Below, piece by piece: positions 32,844-41,686 of a stretch of 60,808 nucleotides of DNA (its first letter is position 1; each line of letters opens with the position of its first letter). The stretch lies in contig CASFJL010000004.1 of NCBI GenBank assembly GCA_949295005.1, forward strand, positions 1 to 60,808, read 5' to 3'. A program made the translations under genes and the position numbers. The DNA is from an uncultured Pseudomonadota bacterium. Its GTDB lineage: Bacteria; Pseudomonadota; Alphaproteobacteria; RF32; CAG-239. Under the pieces are notes generated by a model that saw nothing but the letters and a program-made list of their open reading frames with translations, had not been told where the DNA came from and searched no databases.

Positions 32844-34955
32844 ATGAAAAAACTTTTTTTTGCAATATGTTTCAGCATATACAGTATATCTGCCCAAGCT
32901 GAAGTTCGCGGAGTTTTAGACTACAACCAAGCACAAACACAAGCCCACTCCCTAAGTTTGGAAGAGCAAAACAGCATCATGAGAGAAAGACAAAAATTTT
33001 ATCAAATGCCTGCAGAAGAAATGCGTAACTATTTGCAAGAAAGATTAAAAAATGTCGTAGTAACCAAATTTGATAATGAAGACGGCTTAGGTGGTAGCGG
33101 AGCAATGAGTATTGAAAAATCACCTGAAGCCAAAGAAATAGAAAAACAAGCAAATAAAAGTTTTTTTGAAAGAGTTTATGATAATGCAATGAATAGTGTT
33201 ATCAATTTATCAAAACCACGCCCCAAAGCCCCCTTATATTCTGAAAATAAAAAAATATTACCTTCTGCGGCAGAAAAAGCTTTATACCAACAAATACAAT
33301 CCATGCAAAACCAACAAACAAGCGGTCCTGTGATTGAAACAACTCTTCCGCCAAACAACACAAAAGTTTTGATTCCGGCAATGGAACATATCCCTTATTA
33401 CTTCTCGCAAATAGAAATTTTACCCGATTCTTTAGGCAAGTTTACAGACACAATTGTTGTTGTTGCCAATAATGAAAAAATAAAAAACGGGTTAATCAGA
33501 GCCTTTCCAAAATATATAATCAACCGAGAAGGTGAACGCCAAAAATTATCTTATAACATTATAGATGTAAAAATAAATGAAAAATCAATACCTTACAAAA
33601 TTATTGATAGAGGAAACTATATTTTCTTTGAGCCTAAATACAACACACCGTTAATTCCGGGTGTGTACCAATTTTCTTTTGAATATACCATCAACAATAT
33701 CATATTAAGTTATGAAAACTTTGATGAATTTTATTGGAACATAAACGGCAATATTTGGAATATGGTCATAGCCAGAATGGGAGCAGCCCTCTCCTTACCT
33801 GCGGGAACAGAGCCGCTTGGTCAAGTTGCATTATCCGGATATGTTGGTAATTGGAATGAAAATAATGTTGAATTTTACAGCAATTCCAACCAAAAAAACA
33901 TCATAGGTTTGCAATCTAAAAAACCGTTATTTATAGGAGAAAGCGTCAACCTTATCTTATCTATTCCCAAAGATATGGTAAATATAACCTCATTTAACGG
34001 AAAATTATTAAATTTCATCAATCAATATGGCAATATTCTTTTTGCCTTCATTGGTTTTTTGGTCATAGCCATATCTTATATTCTTTCCTGGAGAGATTTT
34101 ATAAAAAATCCGCAAAAATATAACTACAGCTCAAAAAACCCATATTTAATGCATTATGTTATTGAAAATAAAATAGATTTAAAAAATTATGGCATCTTTT
34201 TGTTAGAACTATTCAAAAAAAACATCATTGATATTGAAAAAAATGAGCAAAATATATTTTTAATAAAAAGAACAGACAATTTTGCAAGCTTAAACAAAAA
34301 TGAAAAAAAAGCACTTTCTTGCTTGTTTAACAACCATGAAGCAACTCTAAATATAAATGATAACAATCAAGAAAAACTAAAATCATCAACCTTTTTTGTT
34401 ATAAAAAACATAAAAGAACAAATTTTTAAATTCAAATTAAAGTTATGTTATCCTTATTTAGGCTTTGGAATAGCCATGCTTATTTTATCTCAAATTGCAA
34501 TTGCACTTTTGGAAAACAATTTTAACTATTATTTATCTTTTCTTTTAATTGCAGATATTTTATTTGCCTCATTTATTTATTTGTTTAGAATAAATTTTAA
34601 AGAGAAATGGATAAGAATATTTGCCAAAACATTTGCGATTTTTGGATTAGGAAGCACCATATTCTTATTATTGGCTATCATTAATTTAAGCGCTTCAATA
34701 TTTATATTAGCCTCCGTAATCAGCATAATGATATTTATCAAACAAACATTTACAACCAATGTGTTATTAAAATTCTGCGCAGCAAAAGCCAATGAATTAA
34801 TAAAAATGTATAAAGAAAAAAGAGAGACTTTCTCTATTGGTAATGAATTTTTCCGAAACCAAACCCTAATTTTTGCCTTAAACTGTGAAGATTTGTATGA
34901 TAACGAACAATCAAAAATACCTTTAATCAATAAGATCATAGAAAAGATTGAATAA
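32844..34955 (+). CDS. DUF2207 family membrane protein
   Basis: A 703-residue protein with a signal peptide (MKKLFFAICFSIYSISAQA, cleavage after Ala19). Residues about 175-390 match DUF2207: beta-rich, with an N-G-L-I-R-A-F-P-K-Y segment, F-E-Y-T-I-N-N and F-Y-W-N-I-N-G-N-I-W, close to the family pattern around a conserved W-x-V/I-N-G-x-x-W. After a membrane helix at 392-412 come a cytoplasmic helical part and a cluster of about four more helices at 535-640, then a cytoplasmic tail. The function of DUF2207 is unknown; it is an inner-membrane protein with an exposed N-terminal domain. Divergent from the GlmU-like gene. Confidence 0.83.
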   Translation: MKKLFFAICFSIYSISAQAEVRGVLDYNQAQTQAHSLSLEEQNSIMRERQKFYQMPAEEMRNYLQERLKNVVVTKFDNEDGLGGSGAMSIEKSPEAKEIEKQANKSFFERVYDNAMNSVINLSKPRPKAPLYSENKKILPSAAEKALYQQIQSMQNQQTSGPVIETTLPPNNTKVLIPAMEHIPYYFSQIEILPDSLGKFTDTIVVVANNEKIKNGLIRAFPKYIINREGERQKLSYNIIDVKINEKSIPYKIIDRGNYIFFEPKYNTPLIPGVYQFSFEYTINNIILSYENFDEFYWNINGNIWNMVIARMGAALSLPAGTEPLGQVALSGYVGNWNENNVEFYSNSNQKNIIGLQSKKPLFIGESVNLILSIPKDMVNITSFNGKLLNFINQYGNILFAFIGFLVIAISYILSWRDFIKNPQKYNYSSKNPYLMHYVIENKIDLKNYGIFLLELFKKNIIDIEKNEQNIFLIKRTDNFASLNKNEKKALSCLFNNHEATLNINDNNQEKLKSSTFFVIKNIKEQIFKFKLKLCYPYLGFGIAMLILSQIAIALLENNFNYYLSFLLIADILFASFIYLFRINFKEKWIRIFAKTFAIFGLGSTIFLLLAIINLSASIFILASVISIMIFIKQTFTTNVLLKFCAAKANELIKMYKEKRETFSIGNEFFRNQTLIFALNCEDLYDNEQSKIPLINKIIEKIE

Positions 34956-34978
34956 AAAAAGCCTTCCGGCTTTTTTTT
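34954..34978. terminator. Bidirectional terminator
   Basis: AAAAAAAGCC (34954-34963) pairs with GGCTTTTTTT (34968-34977) around a TTCC loop. It overlaps the stop of the leftward gene at 34977 and ends the DUF2207 gene. Confidence 0.85.
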
Positions 34979-35744
34979 ATTGCTCACTTTGTTTTTTATA
35001 GACATAGCAAAAATATTGATACATATGCGTTACAAAAGATGTTTTTAATATGGCATCAAAAAATATAACCATATTAATTAAAGCAGAAAAACAAAGTTTT
35101 ATAATAAAATTATCTGTTTTAAAAACCAAATAAACATTTCCAAGCAAATTCAACACTATCAAAGAAGGCAACGCCACAACAACAATTCCTAATACAATTT
35201 TTGTAATATTTCCTTTTGTTAATTCAAAAGATAATTTCAAATTCATGTTTTGATTATCTGTGGCAATTGCAGGAAAAATCAATAAAAGCCTACTGCTGTA
35301 AACAAGCAAAGCCAAACCAACCAAAACACCCAAATTCATCGCCACTTGCTTATTTAAGAGCAAATTAAAAATTGTTCCGCACAAAAAAGTAATCAACGCA
35401 ATACTCAGAACAATCAATAAGGACCAAAAAATATATTTTATTTCTCTTTTGCCAAAATTAAGAGTCATTTCCAAATTTTCATTTAACAAAACTTTTCTAA
35501 TCAAAGCCACGCTGATAGAAATTCCGGCAATATAAGAAACAAAAATATATCCCCATTTAAACTGATGATTCATACATTGCAAATCATCTGAGGTACACAA
35601 AGTCTGAAAACCGGCAACACAATCAAATAAAACCACTAAAAGCAACCATAACACACACATTTTTGCCAAACTGTCTATATGTGCAAAAACATAAGCAAAA
35701 CTTCTATTAACGGCCTCACCTAAAGGAAGATTAATTCTTTTCAT
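34977..35744 (-). CDS. Unknown multi-pass membrane protein
   Basis: I start at the ATG at 35744 (255 residues), since GAGGA lies six bases upstream; an in-frame ATG at 35756 is less supported. About six hydrophobic segments (near 25-45, 70-85, 105-125, 135-155, 185-205, 220-240) make it an inner-membrane protein. A soluble loop with two cysteines lies after the first helix. Its plan resembles the next gene upstream, and both share a W/L-x-x-T-x-G-N-x-x-(K/R)-I-(V/L)-x-G motif, so they may be distant paralogs. No family recognised. Confidence 0.75.
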   Translation of the reverse strand: MKRINLPLGEAVNRSFAYVFAHIDSLAKMCVLWLLLVVLFDCVAGFQTLCTSDDLQCMNHQFKWGYIFVSYIAGISISVALIRKVLLNENLEMTLNFGKREIKYIFWSLLIVLSIALITFLCGTIFNLLLNKQVAMNLGVLVGLALLVYSSRLLLIFPAIATDNQNMNLKLSFELTKGNITKIVLGIVVVALPSLIVLNLLGNVYLVFKTDNFIIKLCFSALINMVIFFDAILKTSFVTHMYQYFCYVYKKQSEQ

Positions 35745-36612
35745 TTTTTTCCTCATTAAACAAATAATTATACTGAAAGATAATGTTATTAAACAGCATC
35801 ATTGCAGAAAAAACAAAGACCCATTCATACAAAATTTCAGAAACAAAAACAGAATACCAATTAACATTTTCAGAAGCGATTCTGGCTTCATGCAAAACAG
35901 AACTCAAAAAGAACAAACCAATTGTTAAAACAAAGAAAAAACCAAACAAAATTCTTCCTTGATTTCCGGCTGTTTTTTTCCAAACATCTTTTAAGGGCAA
36001 TCTTTTATGCTTAAAAACAACACACCCAAAAATCGGATAAAATCTAATATATACAAACGGAGAAACAATAAACAAAAAACAAATGGCAAAAATCAAACTT
36101 TCAATCTGCCAATTTGGATTAGGAACGCGATAATATAAAAACAAGAAAGCCGCCAAAGAAAATATATTTAAAAACAAAGCCAACAATATTTGAGCATAAA
36201 AGACCAAATTTCTTTTATCTAATTGAAGAACATCTCTCCAAGCAGAAGCATTGTTTAATTGTTTCAAGTCAAACCACTTTAAAAAGACAAAGCTCAAAAC
36301 AAAAATTTTAAATAAGATAAAAACAAACAAAGCACTTGCGGAATTAGAACAGCTTAATTCCGAACTATAAGAACAATTTATCGGAAAATTTAAAATTATT
36401 GCCATCAAAGCAAGAACTAAGCTGGCAGAAAAGCTCAAAGCAAAAAATAATTTTAAATTATCAAACAACTGATTTATAGGAGAAAACAATAATTTAAATA
36501 TGGGCAATTTTTTTTGTTTTGGCTCTGAAGCAGGAGCTAAAAAACCACCTTTCTGAAATAGGCGATTATCTCTAATCTTTTCCTGTAATTTTTGCAACAT
36601 TTTATTGAGCAT
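35731..36612 (-). CDS. Unknown multi-pass membrane protein
   Basis: A 293-residue protein with a soluble, Lys-rich start (1-45) and about six membrane helices (near 55-72, 90-110, 135-160, 170-190, 215-240, 255-280). The motif W-K-K-T-A-G-N-Q-G-R-I-L-F-G before the fifth helix is echoed in the downstream gene. A C-S-Y-S-S-E-L-S-C loop could be a periplasmic disulfide. I do not recognise a family. It begins one base after the dnaE stop and overlaps the next gene by 14 bases, so the three are likely one operon. Confidence 0.75.
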   Translation of the reverse strand: MLNKMLQKLQEKIRDNRLFQKGGFLAPASEPKQKKLPIFKLLFSPINQLFDNLKLFFALSFSASLVLALMAIILNFPINCSYSSELSCSNSASALFVFILFKIFVLSFVFLKWFDLKQLNNASAWRDVLQLDKRNLVFYAQILLALFLNIFSLAAFLFLYYRVPNPNWQIESLIFAICFLFIVSPFVYIRFYPIFGCVVFKHKRLPLKDVWKKTAGNQGRILFGFFFVLTIGLFFLSSVLHEARIASENVNWYSVFVSEILYEWVFVFSAMMLFNNIIFQYNYLFNEEKNEKN

Positions 36613-36613
36613 A

Positions 36614-39600
36614 TTAAATCTCCTTAATTGTTGTTACTCCGGATATTGCTCTTATTTTACTCACAACATCATTAGCAAAAGCATAACCTCCGGCCAATTC
36701 TATTCTCACATCCCAATCAGGTATTTCAGGTTTTATATAAATTTTGTTCACACCGTTCATATCTTGTTTTAACACATCATGCACAAGCTTAACGGCGCTT
36801 TTATCATTAATATAAATAATCATACCATTGGCCACATTTGCAATTGCCTGATCAAGCGTTTCAACCATATTCACCATAGTTCTTGGTTTTAGTTCTTCAT
36901 TTTCTTTACTGATGGAAACACTCACCAATAACGGAAAACCGGAATTAATAACATCTTCATATTTAGCCAAGCCATCAGAAAACAACAAACACTCAAAGTT
37001 ACTTGTTCCGTCAGAAAGCTCCAAAAAAGCATATTTATTACCGGATTTACTAATCCTTTTTTGAAAAGAGGTCACACAACCGGCCAATTTAGCTCTGATA
37101 TTATCCCCTACTCTAACATTTGCATAAACTTCTCCGGCAGGTTTTACGCCCAACTTTTCCATACCTTCTTTATAAGAGTCCAACGGATGAGCAGAAATAT
37201 AAAAGCCAATAGCCTCCGCTTCTACTTTCAATTTTTCCAACTCCGGCCAATCCGGCTTGTCTGCCAATTTAACCTTGGTATGCAATTCTTCTGTTCCGAA
37301 CAATGATGCTTGAGAACTGGTTTTAAGCTCGGTTGAAGAATAAATATGCTGGATAATGGTTTCAATATTGGCAAAAATCTTACCTCTGTTTTTTTCCAAA
37401 CAATCAAAAGCGCCAGCTTTAGTAAGTTGTTCCAACTGGCGACGGTTAATTTGTTTAAAATCCGTCCGATGAATGAAATCAGATAAGTCTTTATACGGAC
37501 CGTTCTTTTTTCTTTCTTCCACAATACTTTGCATATTAGCCGCGCCCACACCTTTTATGGCTCCCAGCGCATAACGAATATTTCCGTTTTCAACCGCAAA
37601 TTCTGCATCTGAGTGATTAATATCCGGCGGCAAAACCTTAAAACCAAGCTTTTTACATTCTTCTTTATAAATTTGCAATTTATCAACATTGGTCATATCC
37701 AATGTCATCACGGCACACATAAACGCAACCGGATAATGCGCTTTTAAATACGCTGTTTGATATGAAACAAGAGAATACGCCGCCGCGTGAGATTTATTAA
37801 AACCATAAGACGCAAACTTTTCCATCTGGTCAAAAATTGCCGTTGCGGTAGCTTCGGGGATTCCTTTTTTCAAAGCACCTTCGGTAAACATAGCGCGTTG
37901 CTTTGGAATTTCATCGCGCATTTTTTTACCCATCACTTTACGGAGTTTATCCGCACCGCCCATAGTATATCCACCCAAAACCTGCGCAATTTTCATAACC
38001 TGTTCTTGATACACCATAATACCGTAGGTTTCGCCCAAAATCGGTGCCAAATCCGGATGCAAATAGGTAATTTCTTCTTCACCGTGTTTACGTTTAATAT
38101 AGGTTGGAATGTTATCCATAGGCCCCGGACGATACAAAGACACAATAGCGATTAAATCTTCAAAACGGTCAGGTCTGATTTGTTTGTGAACATCTTTCAT
38201 ACCCGGAGATTCAAATTGGAACACAGCAGAAGTATCGCCTCTAGACAACATTTGATAAGTTTCTTTATCATCAAGCGGAATATTATCAATATCTAAATCT
38301 ATTCCCTGACTAATCTTAATCCAGTCTACCGCTTTTTTAATAACGGTTAAGGTTTTCAAACCCAAAAAGTCAAACTTAATTAAGCCGGTTTCTTCCACAA
38401 ACTTCATATCATATTGTGTTACCGGCATATCTGCCTTAGGATCTTTGTACAAAGGTACAAGCTCATCTAACGGACGGTCACCGATAACCACGCCGGCCGC
38501 ATGCATACCAGATTGTCTGTACAAGCCCTCAAGCTTCATACCAATATCAAAAAGCTTGTTTATCTGCGGGTCATTTTGGCGCATTTCTTCCAACTCGGGA
38601 ACTTGCTCCAAAGACTCTTTTAAGGTTGGGTTTTTACCTTGAACCCCAGGGGGAATCATTTTAGAAATTTTATCTGCCTGAGAATATGGCATTTGCAACA
38701 CGCGTGCAACATCTCTAATCACGTTTTTGGCTTGCAATTTACCATAAGTAATAATTTGCGCCACATGGTCAAAACCATATTTGTTTTGCACATATTCAAT
38801 GGTTTTGTAGCGGTTTTCTTGGCAGAAGTCCACGTCAAAGTCAGGCATATTTACACGTTCAGGGTTTAAGAAACGCTCAAACAACAAGTCTAACTTCAAT
38901 GGATCCAAGTCGGTAATTTTTAAAGACCAAGCCACAATTGAACCCGCACCGGAACCACGCCCCGGTCCCACCGGCACACCATGACCTTTGGACCAACGAA
39001 TAAAGTCTGACACAATTAAGAAATATCCGGGGAAACCCATTTTCTTAATCACGTTTAACTCATATTCCAAACGCTGATAATATCTCTTGTCTATCTCTTG
39101 TTTTTCTTCTTCGGTCATGCCCTCATAATAAACATGAACCTTCATTCGTTCATTTAAGCCTTTATAGGCTTCTTCGGTAATAAATTCATCTTGAGTTCTG
39201 CCATTTGGACACTCAAAAATAGGCAATAGAGGATCAACTTTTTGAGAGATAAAATTGCAACGCATGGCAATATTAACCGTGTTTTCAATAGCTTCCGGAA
39301 TATCTTTGAAAAGTTCAATCATTTCCTCTGCGCTGCGCAAACGATTGTTCGGAGAAAAGCGTCTTCTGTTTTCATTGGCCACATATTCACCTTCTGCAAT
39401 GCAGATTAAGGCATCATGCGCCTCGTACATATCCGCATTCATAAAATAAGCTTCATTTGTTGCCACAAGAGGAATATTGTATTTATATGCCCAATCAATA
39501 AAAGTATCTTCGGTTTTCTTTTCTTGTTCCAGACCAATACGAGAAATTTCCATATAAAAGCGATTACCGAAAATCTCATGCAATTTAACAATATTGGCTT

Positions 39601-40084
39601 CGGCTTCTTCTTTACGGTTTTCAAGGAGCAAACGTCCGGCTTGGCCTTCCCAACCACCGCTCAAACAGATAAGACCTTCATTTAATTCTTCCAAATCACT
39701 CATTTTAAGTTGAGCGCGTTCTCCTTTGGGTGGATTATCCAAATAAGAGCGTTTCATCAAATGCATTAGGTTTTTATAACCTGTTTCATTCATCACCAAA
39801 ATAATAAGTTTGTCCGGTTCTATGATACGTCCTTTAGATTTCAGCACATCATCGGCGTCTGGATTGCGCAAAAAAAACTGTGTTCCCAAAATTGGTTTAA
39901 CACCTTCATCTGAAGCATATTTTGACAAAGCTTTTCCGCAAAAAAGATTAGCAGTATCCGTAATGGCTATGGCCGGAATATTATTATCATGCAGATAATG
40001 TATCAGCTTAGGCACAAGAATAGCACCTTCAGATAAAGAATAAGCAGAATGAACGCGCAAATGCACAAAAGCCGGTGCAGACAT
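36614..40084 (-). CDS. dnaE: DNA polymerase III alpha subunit
   Basis: A 1156-residue replicative polymerase of the DnaE1 type. Domains in order: PHP (F-V-H-L-R-V-H-S-A-Y-S-L at 6-17), palm with P-D-F-D-V-D-F (catalytic aspartates near 415-419) and G-R-G-S-G-A-G-S, thumb, fingers with the Y-G-I-M-V-Y-Q-E-Q-V-M motif, helix-hairpin-helix, OB fold (about 1000-1080) and C-terminal region. The PHP domain keeps several metal-type histidines. The length is typical. AAGGGG lies five bases before the ATG. Confidence 0.98.
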   Translation of the reverse strand: MSAPAFVHLRVHSAYSLSEGAILVPKLIHYLHDNNIPAIAITDTANLFCGKALSKYASDEGVKPILGTQFFLRNPDADDVLKSKGRIIEPDKLIILVMNETGYKNLMHLMKRSYLDNPPKGERAQLKMSDLEELNEGLICLSGGWEGQAGRLLLENRKEEAEANIVKLHEIFGNRFYMEISRIGLEQEKKTEDTFIDWAYKYNIPLVATNEAYFMNADMYEAHDALICIAEGEYVANENRRRFSPNNRLRSAEEMIELFKDIPEAIENTVNIAMRCNFISQKVDPLLPIFECPNGRTQDEFITEEAYKGLNERMKVHVYYEGMTEEEKQEIDKRYYQRLEYELNVIKKMGFPGYFLIVSDFIRWSKGHGVPVGPGRGSGAGSIVAWSLKITDLDPLKLDLLFERFLNPERVNMPDFDVDFCQENRYKTIEYVQNKYGFDHVAQIITYGKLQAKNVIRDVARVLQMPYSQADKISKMIPPGVQGKNPTLKESLEQVPELEEMRQNDPQINKLFDIGMKLEGLYRQSGMHAAGVVIGDRPLDELVPLYKDPKADMPVTQYDMKFVEETGLIKFDFLGLKTLTVIKKAVDWIKISQGIDLDIDNIPLDDKETYQMLSRGDTSAVFQFESPGMKDVHKQIRPDRFEDLIAIVSLYRPGPMDNIPTYIKRKHGEEEITYLHPDLAPILGETYGIMVYQEQVMKIAQVLGGYTMGGADKLRKVMGKKMRDEIPKQRAMFTEGALKKGIPEATATAIFDQMEKFASYGFNKSHAAAYSLVSYQTAYLKAHYPVAFMCAVMTLDMTNVDKLQIYKEECKKLGFKVLPPDINHSDAEFAVENGNIRYALGAIKGVGAANMQSIVEERKKNGPYKDLSDFIHRTDFKQINRRQLEQLTKAGAFDCLEKNRGKIFANIETIIQHIYSSTELKTSSQASLFGTEELHTKVKLADKPDWPELEKLKVEAEAIGFYISAHPLDSYKEGMEKLGVKPAGEVYANVRVGDNIRAKLAGCVTSFQKRISKSGNKYAFLELSDGTSNFECLLFSDGLAKYEDVINSGFPLLVSVSISKENEELKPRTMVNMVETLDQAIANVANGMIIYINDKSAVKLVHDVLKQDMNGVNKIYIKPEIPDWDVRIELAGGYAFANDVVSKIRAISGVTTIKEI

Positions 40085-40189
40085 ATAACCCCTTTTCCCT
40101 AAAACAATTTTTTCAAATTATATCAAATTTCTTTATATTAACAACACTTAAATTTTGCTTATCCTCTACCTTAAACCAAAGCTAAAAAC

Positions 40190-40248
40190 TTAATAAAAAA
40201 AACTAAGGTTTTGTCAGAAACACAACCATTTCGCAACAAAACCTTAGT
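40190..40248 (-). terminator. Rho-independent terminator
   Basis: ACTAAGGTTTTG (40202-40213) pairs with CAAAACCTTAGT (40237-40248) around a 23-base loop. On the minus strand a run of Ts follows (complement of 40193-40201). It ends the operon mic60-hemY-kinase. Confidence 0.85.
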
Positions 40249-40270
40249 AAAGATATAAAAACAAAATACA

Positions 40271-41671
40271 CTATCTTGCAGATATAAGAGACATTGAAGA
40301 TATTGTATCACCCATACCCACAAGCGTCACCGGTTTTTCAATCAAAATTGTCGGCAATGCAATAACATCAAAACCTTCATAAGTAGAAATACCTGTTTCA
40401 AGTAATTTTTCATCACCAATAAATTGAGCCAAATCAGCAAGCTCTTTCAAACCAACATCAGAAACTTCTTTACCTTGAGCCCAAAGCATATTTTCTTTAG
40501 CGTTAACATGTCCTGTGCCGGCTTTTCCGGCGGCAACGGTTGCCGCAACCATCATACCGTTTAGGTTTTCTTGTGGAGAAATTTTGGCATTTTTATCTTG
40601 AATTGTTATATACAAACCAAACATATGCAACTGTATTCTAGGTGTTTTGATTGCTTGCTTAATCTCAAGCAAAGCCTTGAACATATTCACACTATGTGTA
40701 TCTTCTTCACAAATTTTTGCCAAATTTTGTTGCCCGATAATTTCCAAAACATCAATTGTTTCACGCTCATTAACACCAACAGAATCAACTTGCGGCGCAA
40801 TTGTTTCAACAATAGCTTTACGCACGGCCAAATCTTGCGTAGAAGCAATTTCCAAATGCACGATTGTTCCGTTATCTTTCCAAATTTTGAGCATTGGCAA
40901 AACACTTTTGGTCAAAGTCACACCGTCATTATTTTCGGTTAAAGCATGAAAACCGGACAACACCATATAATTAAGCTTATTTTTCTCTGCAGCTTTAACA
41001 AAGTTTTCATCCATCACCAAATATAAATTCAAAGGATCATAAGTAGCAATAAAACGATTAGATTTAGGACAAACAAATTCTTCATTTTCCAGTTTAATAA
41101 CATCACCTTTATCAAACTCAATAATCCAGTGAATCAGAGGGATATCTGTTTTTCTGTCAATTTGATAAGCGGGTTTTTCATTTCCGTTTTCATCAAAAGA
41201 CAAAAGATTATTCAAAGGCAAAAATTGGTCAGCTTGAAGCTTGGGCAAAGAGTTAGCGTGAGCATACACTTTTTGAACACCGGCCACGGCCAAAACATTG
41301 GCGACAATTCCGCCTTGTCCGCCCATTTGCAAGCGGTCATATCCTAAATGTTTGACCATCCAATCATAAACCAATTTATCTTCAGTCAACCATTCTTCAG
41401 CAATTCCTTTAGAAAAGCATTTAAAAATTCCTCTTAAGACATCATCGCCGGAGCAAAGTTTTGTTTCTTGAATATGCTTCAAATCAGCCAAAGACATTTT
41501 TTGTTGTTGAACCAACTTAACAAAATCAGCCCCTTTAATTTTCAACACGGCATCCACATTTGCATTAAATGCGGTTGCGGCGGAAGAAACCGTCTTAACT
41601 TTTTCCAGTGTTTGAGGCACATGAACATATTTTTCTCGCCAATTTTTTTTCAAAGCAACAAAATCTGTCAT
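40271..41671 (-). CDS. ADP-dependent phosphofructokinase/glucokinase-family sugar kinase
   Basis: A 466-residue member of the ADP-specific PFK/GK family (ribokinase fold). F-N-A-N-V-D-A at 35-41 matches the sugar-contacting N-x-x-D motif, M-G-G-Q-G-G-I-V-A-N at 116-125 the glycine-rich substrate loop, and V-G-M-G-D-T-I-S-S at 451-459 the catalytic G-x-G-D with Asp455. The length equals archaeal enzymes. These use ADP instead of ATP to phosphorylate glucose or fructose 6-phosphate and are known mainly from Euryarchaeota and animals, rarely from bacteria. The gene has the window's usual base composition, so any transfer is old. It follows hemY by 15 bases; TAGGAG precedes the ATG. Confidence 0.88.
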   Translation of the reverse strand: MTDFVALKKNWREKYVHVPQTLEKVKTVSSAATAFNANVDAVLKIKGADFVKLVQQQKMSLADLKHIQETKLCSGDDVLRGIFKCFSKGIAEEWLTEDKLVYDWMVKHLGYDRLQMGGQGGIVANVLAVAGVQKVYAHANSLPKLQADQFLPLNNLLSFDENGNEKPAYQIDRKTDIPLIHWIIEFDKGDVIKLENEEFVCPKSNRFIATYDPLNLYLVMDENFVKAAEKNKLNYMVLSGFHALTENNDGVTLTKSVLPMLKIWKDNGTIVHLEIASTQDLAVRKAIVETIAPQVDSVGVNERETIDVLEIIGQQNLAKICEEDTHSVNMFKALLEIKQAIKTPRIQLHMFGLYITIQDKNAKISPQENLNGMMVAATVAAGKAGTGHVNAKENMLWAQGKEVSDVGLKELADLAQFIGDEKLLETGISTYEGFDVIALPTILIEKPVTLVGMGDTISSMSLISAR

Positions 41672-41686
41672 AACTTTTACTCCTAA

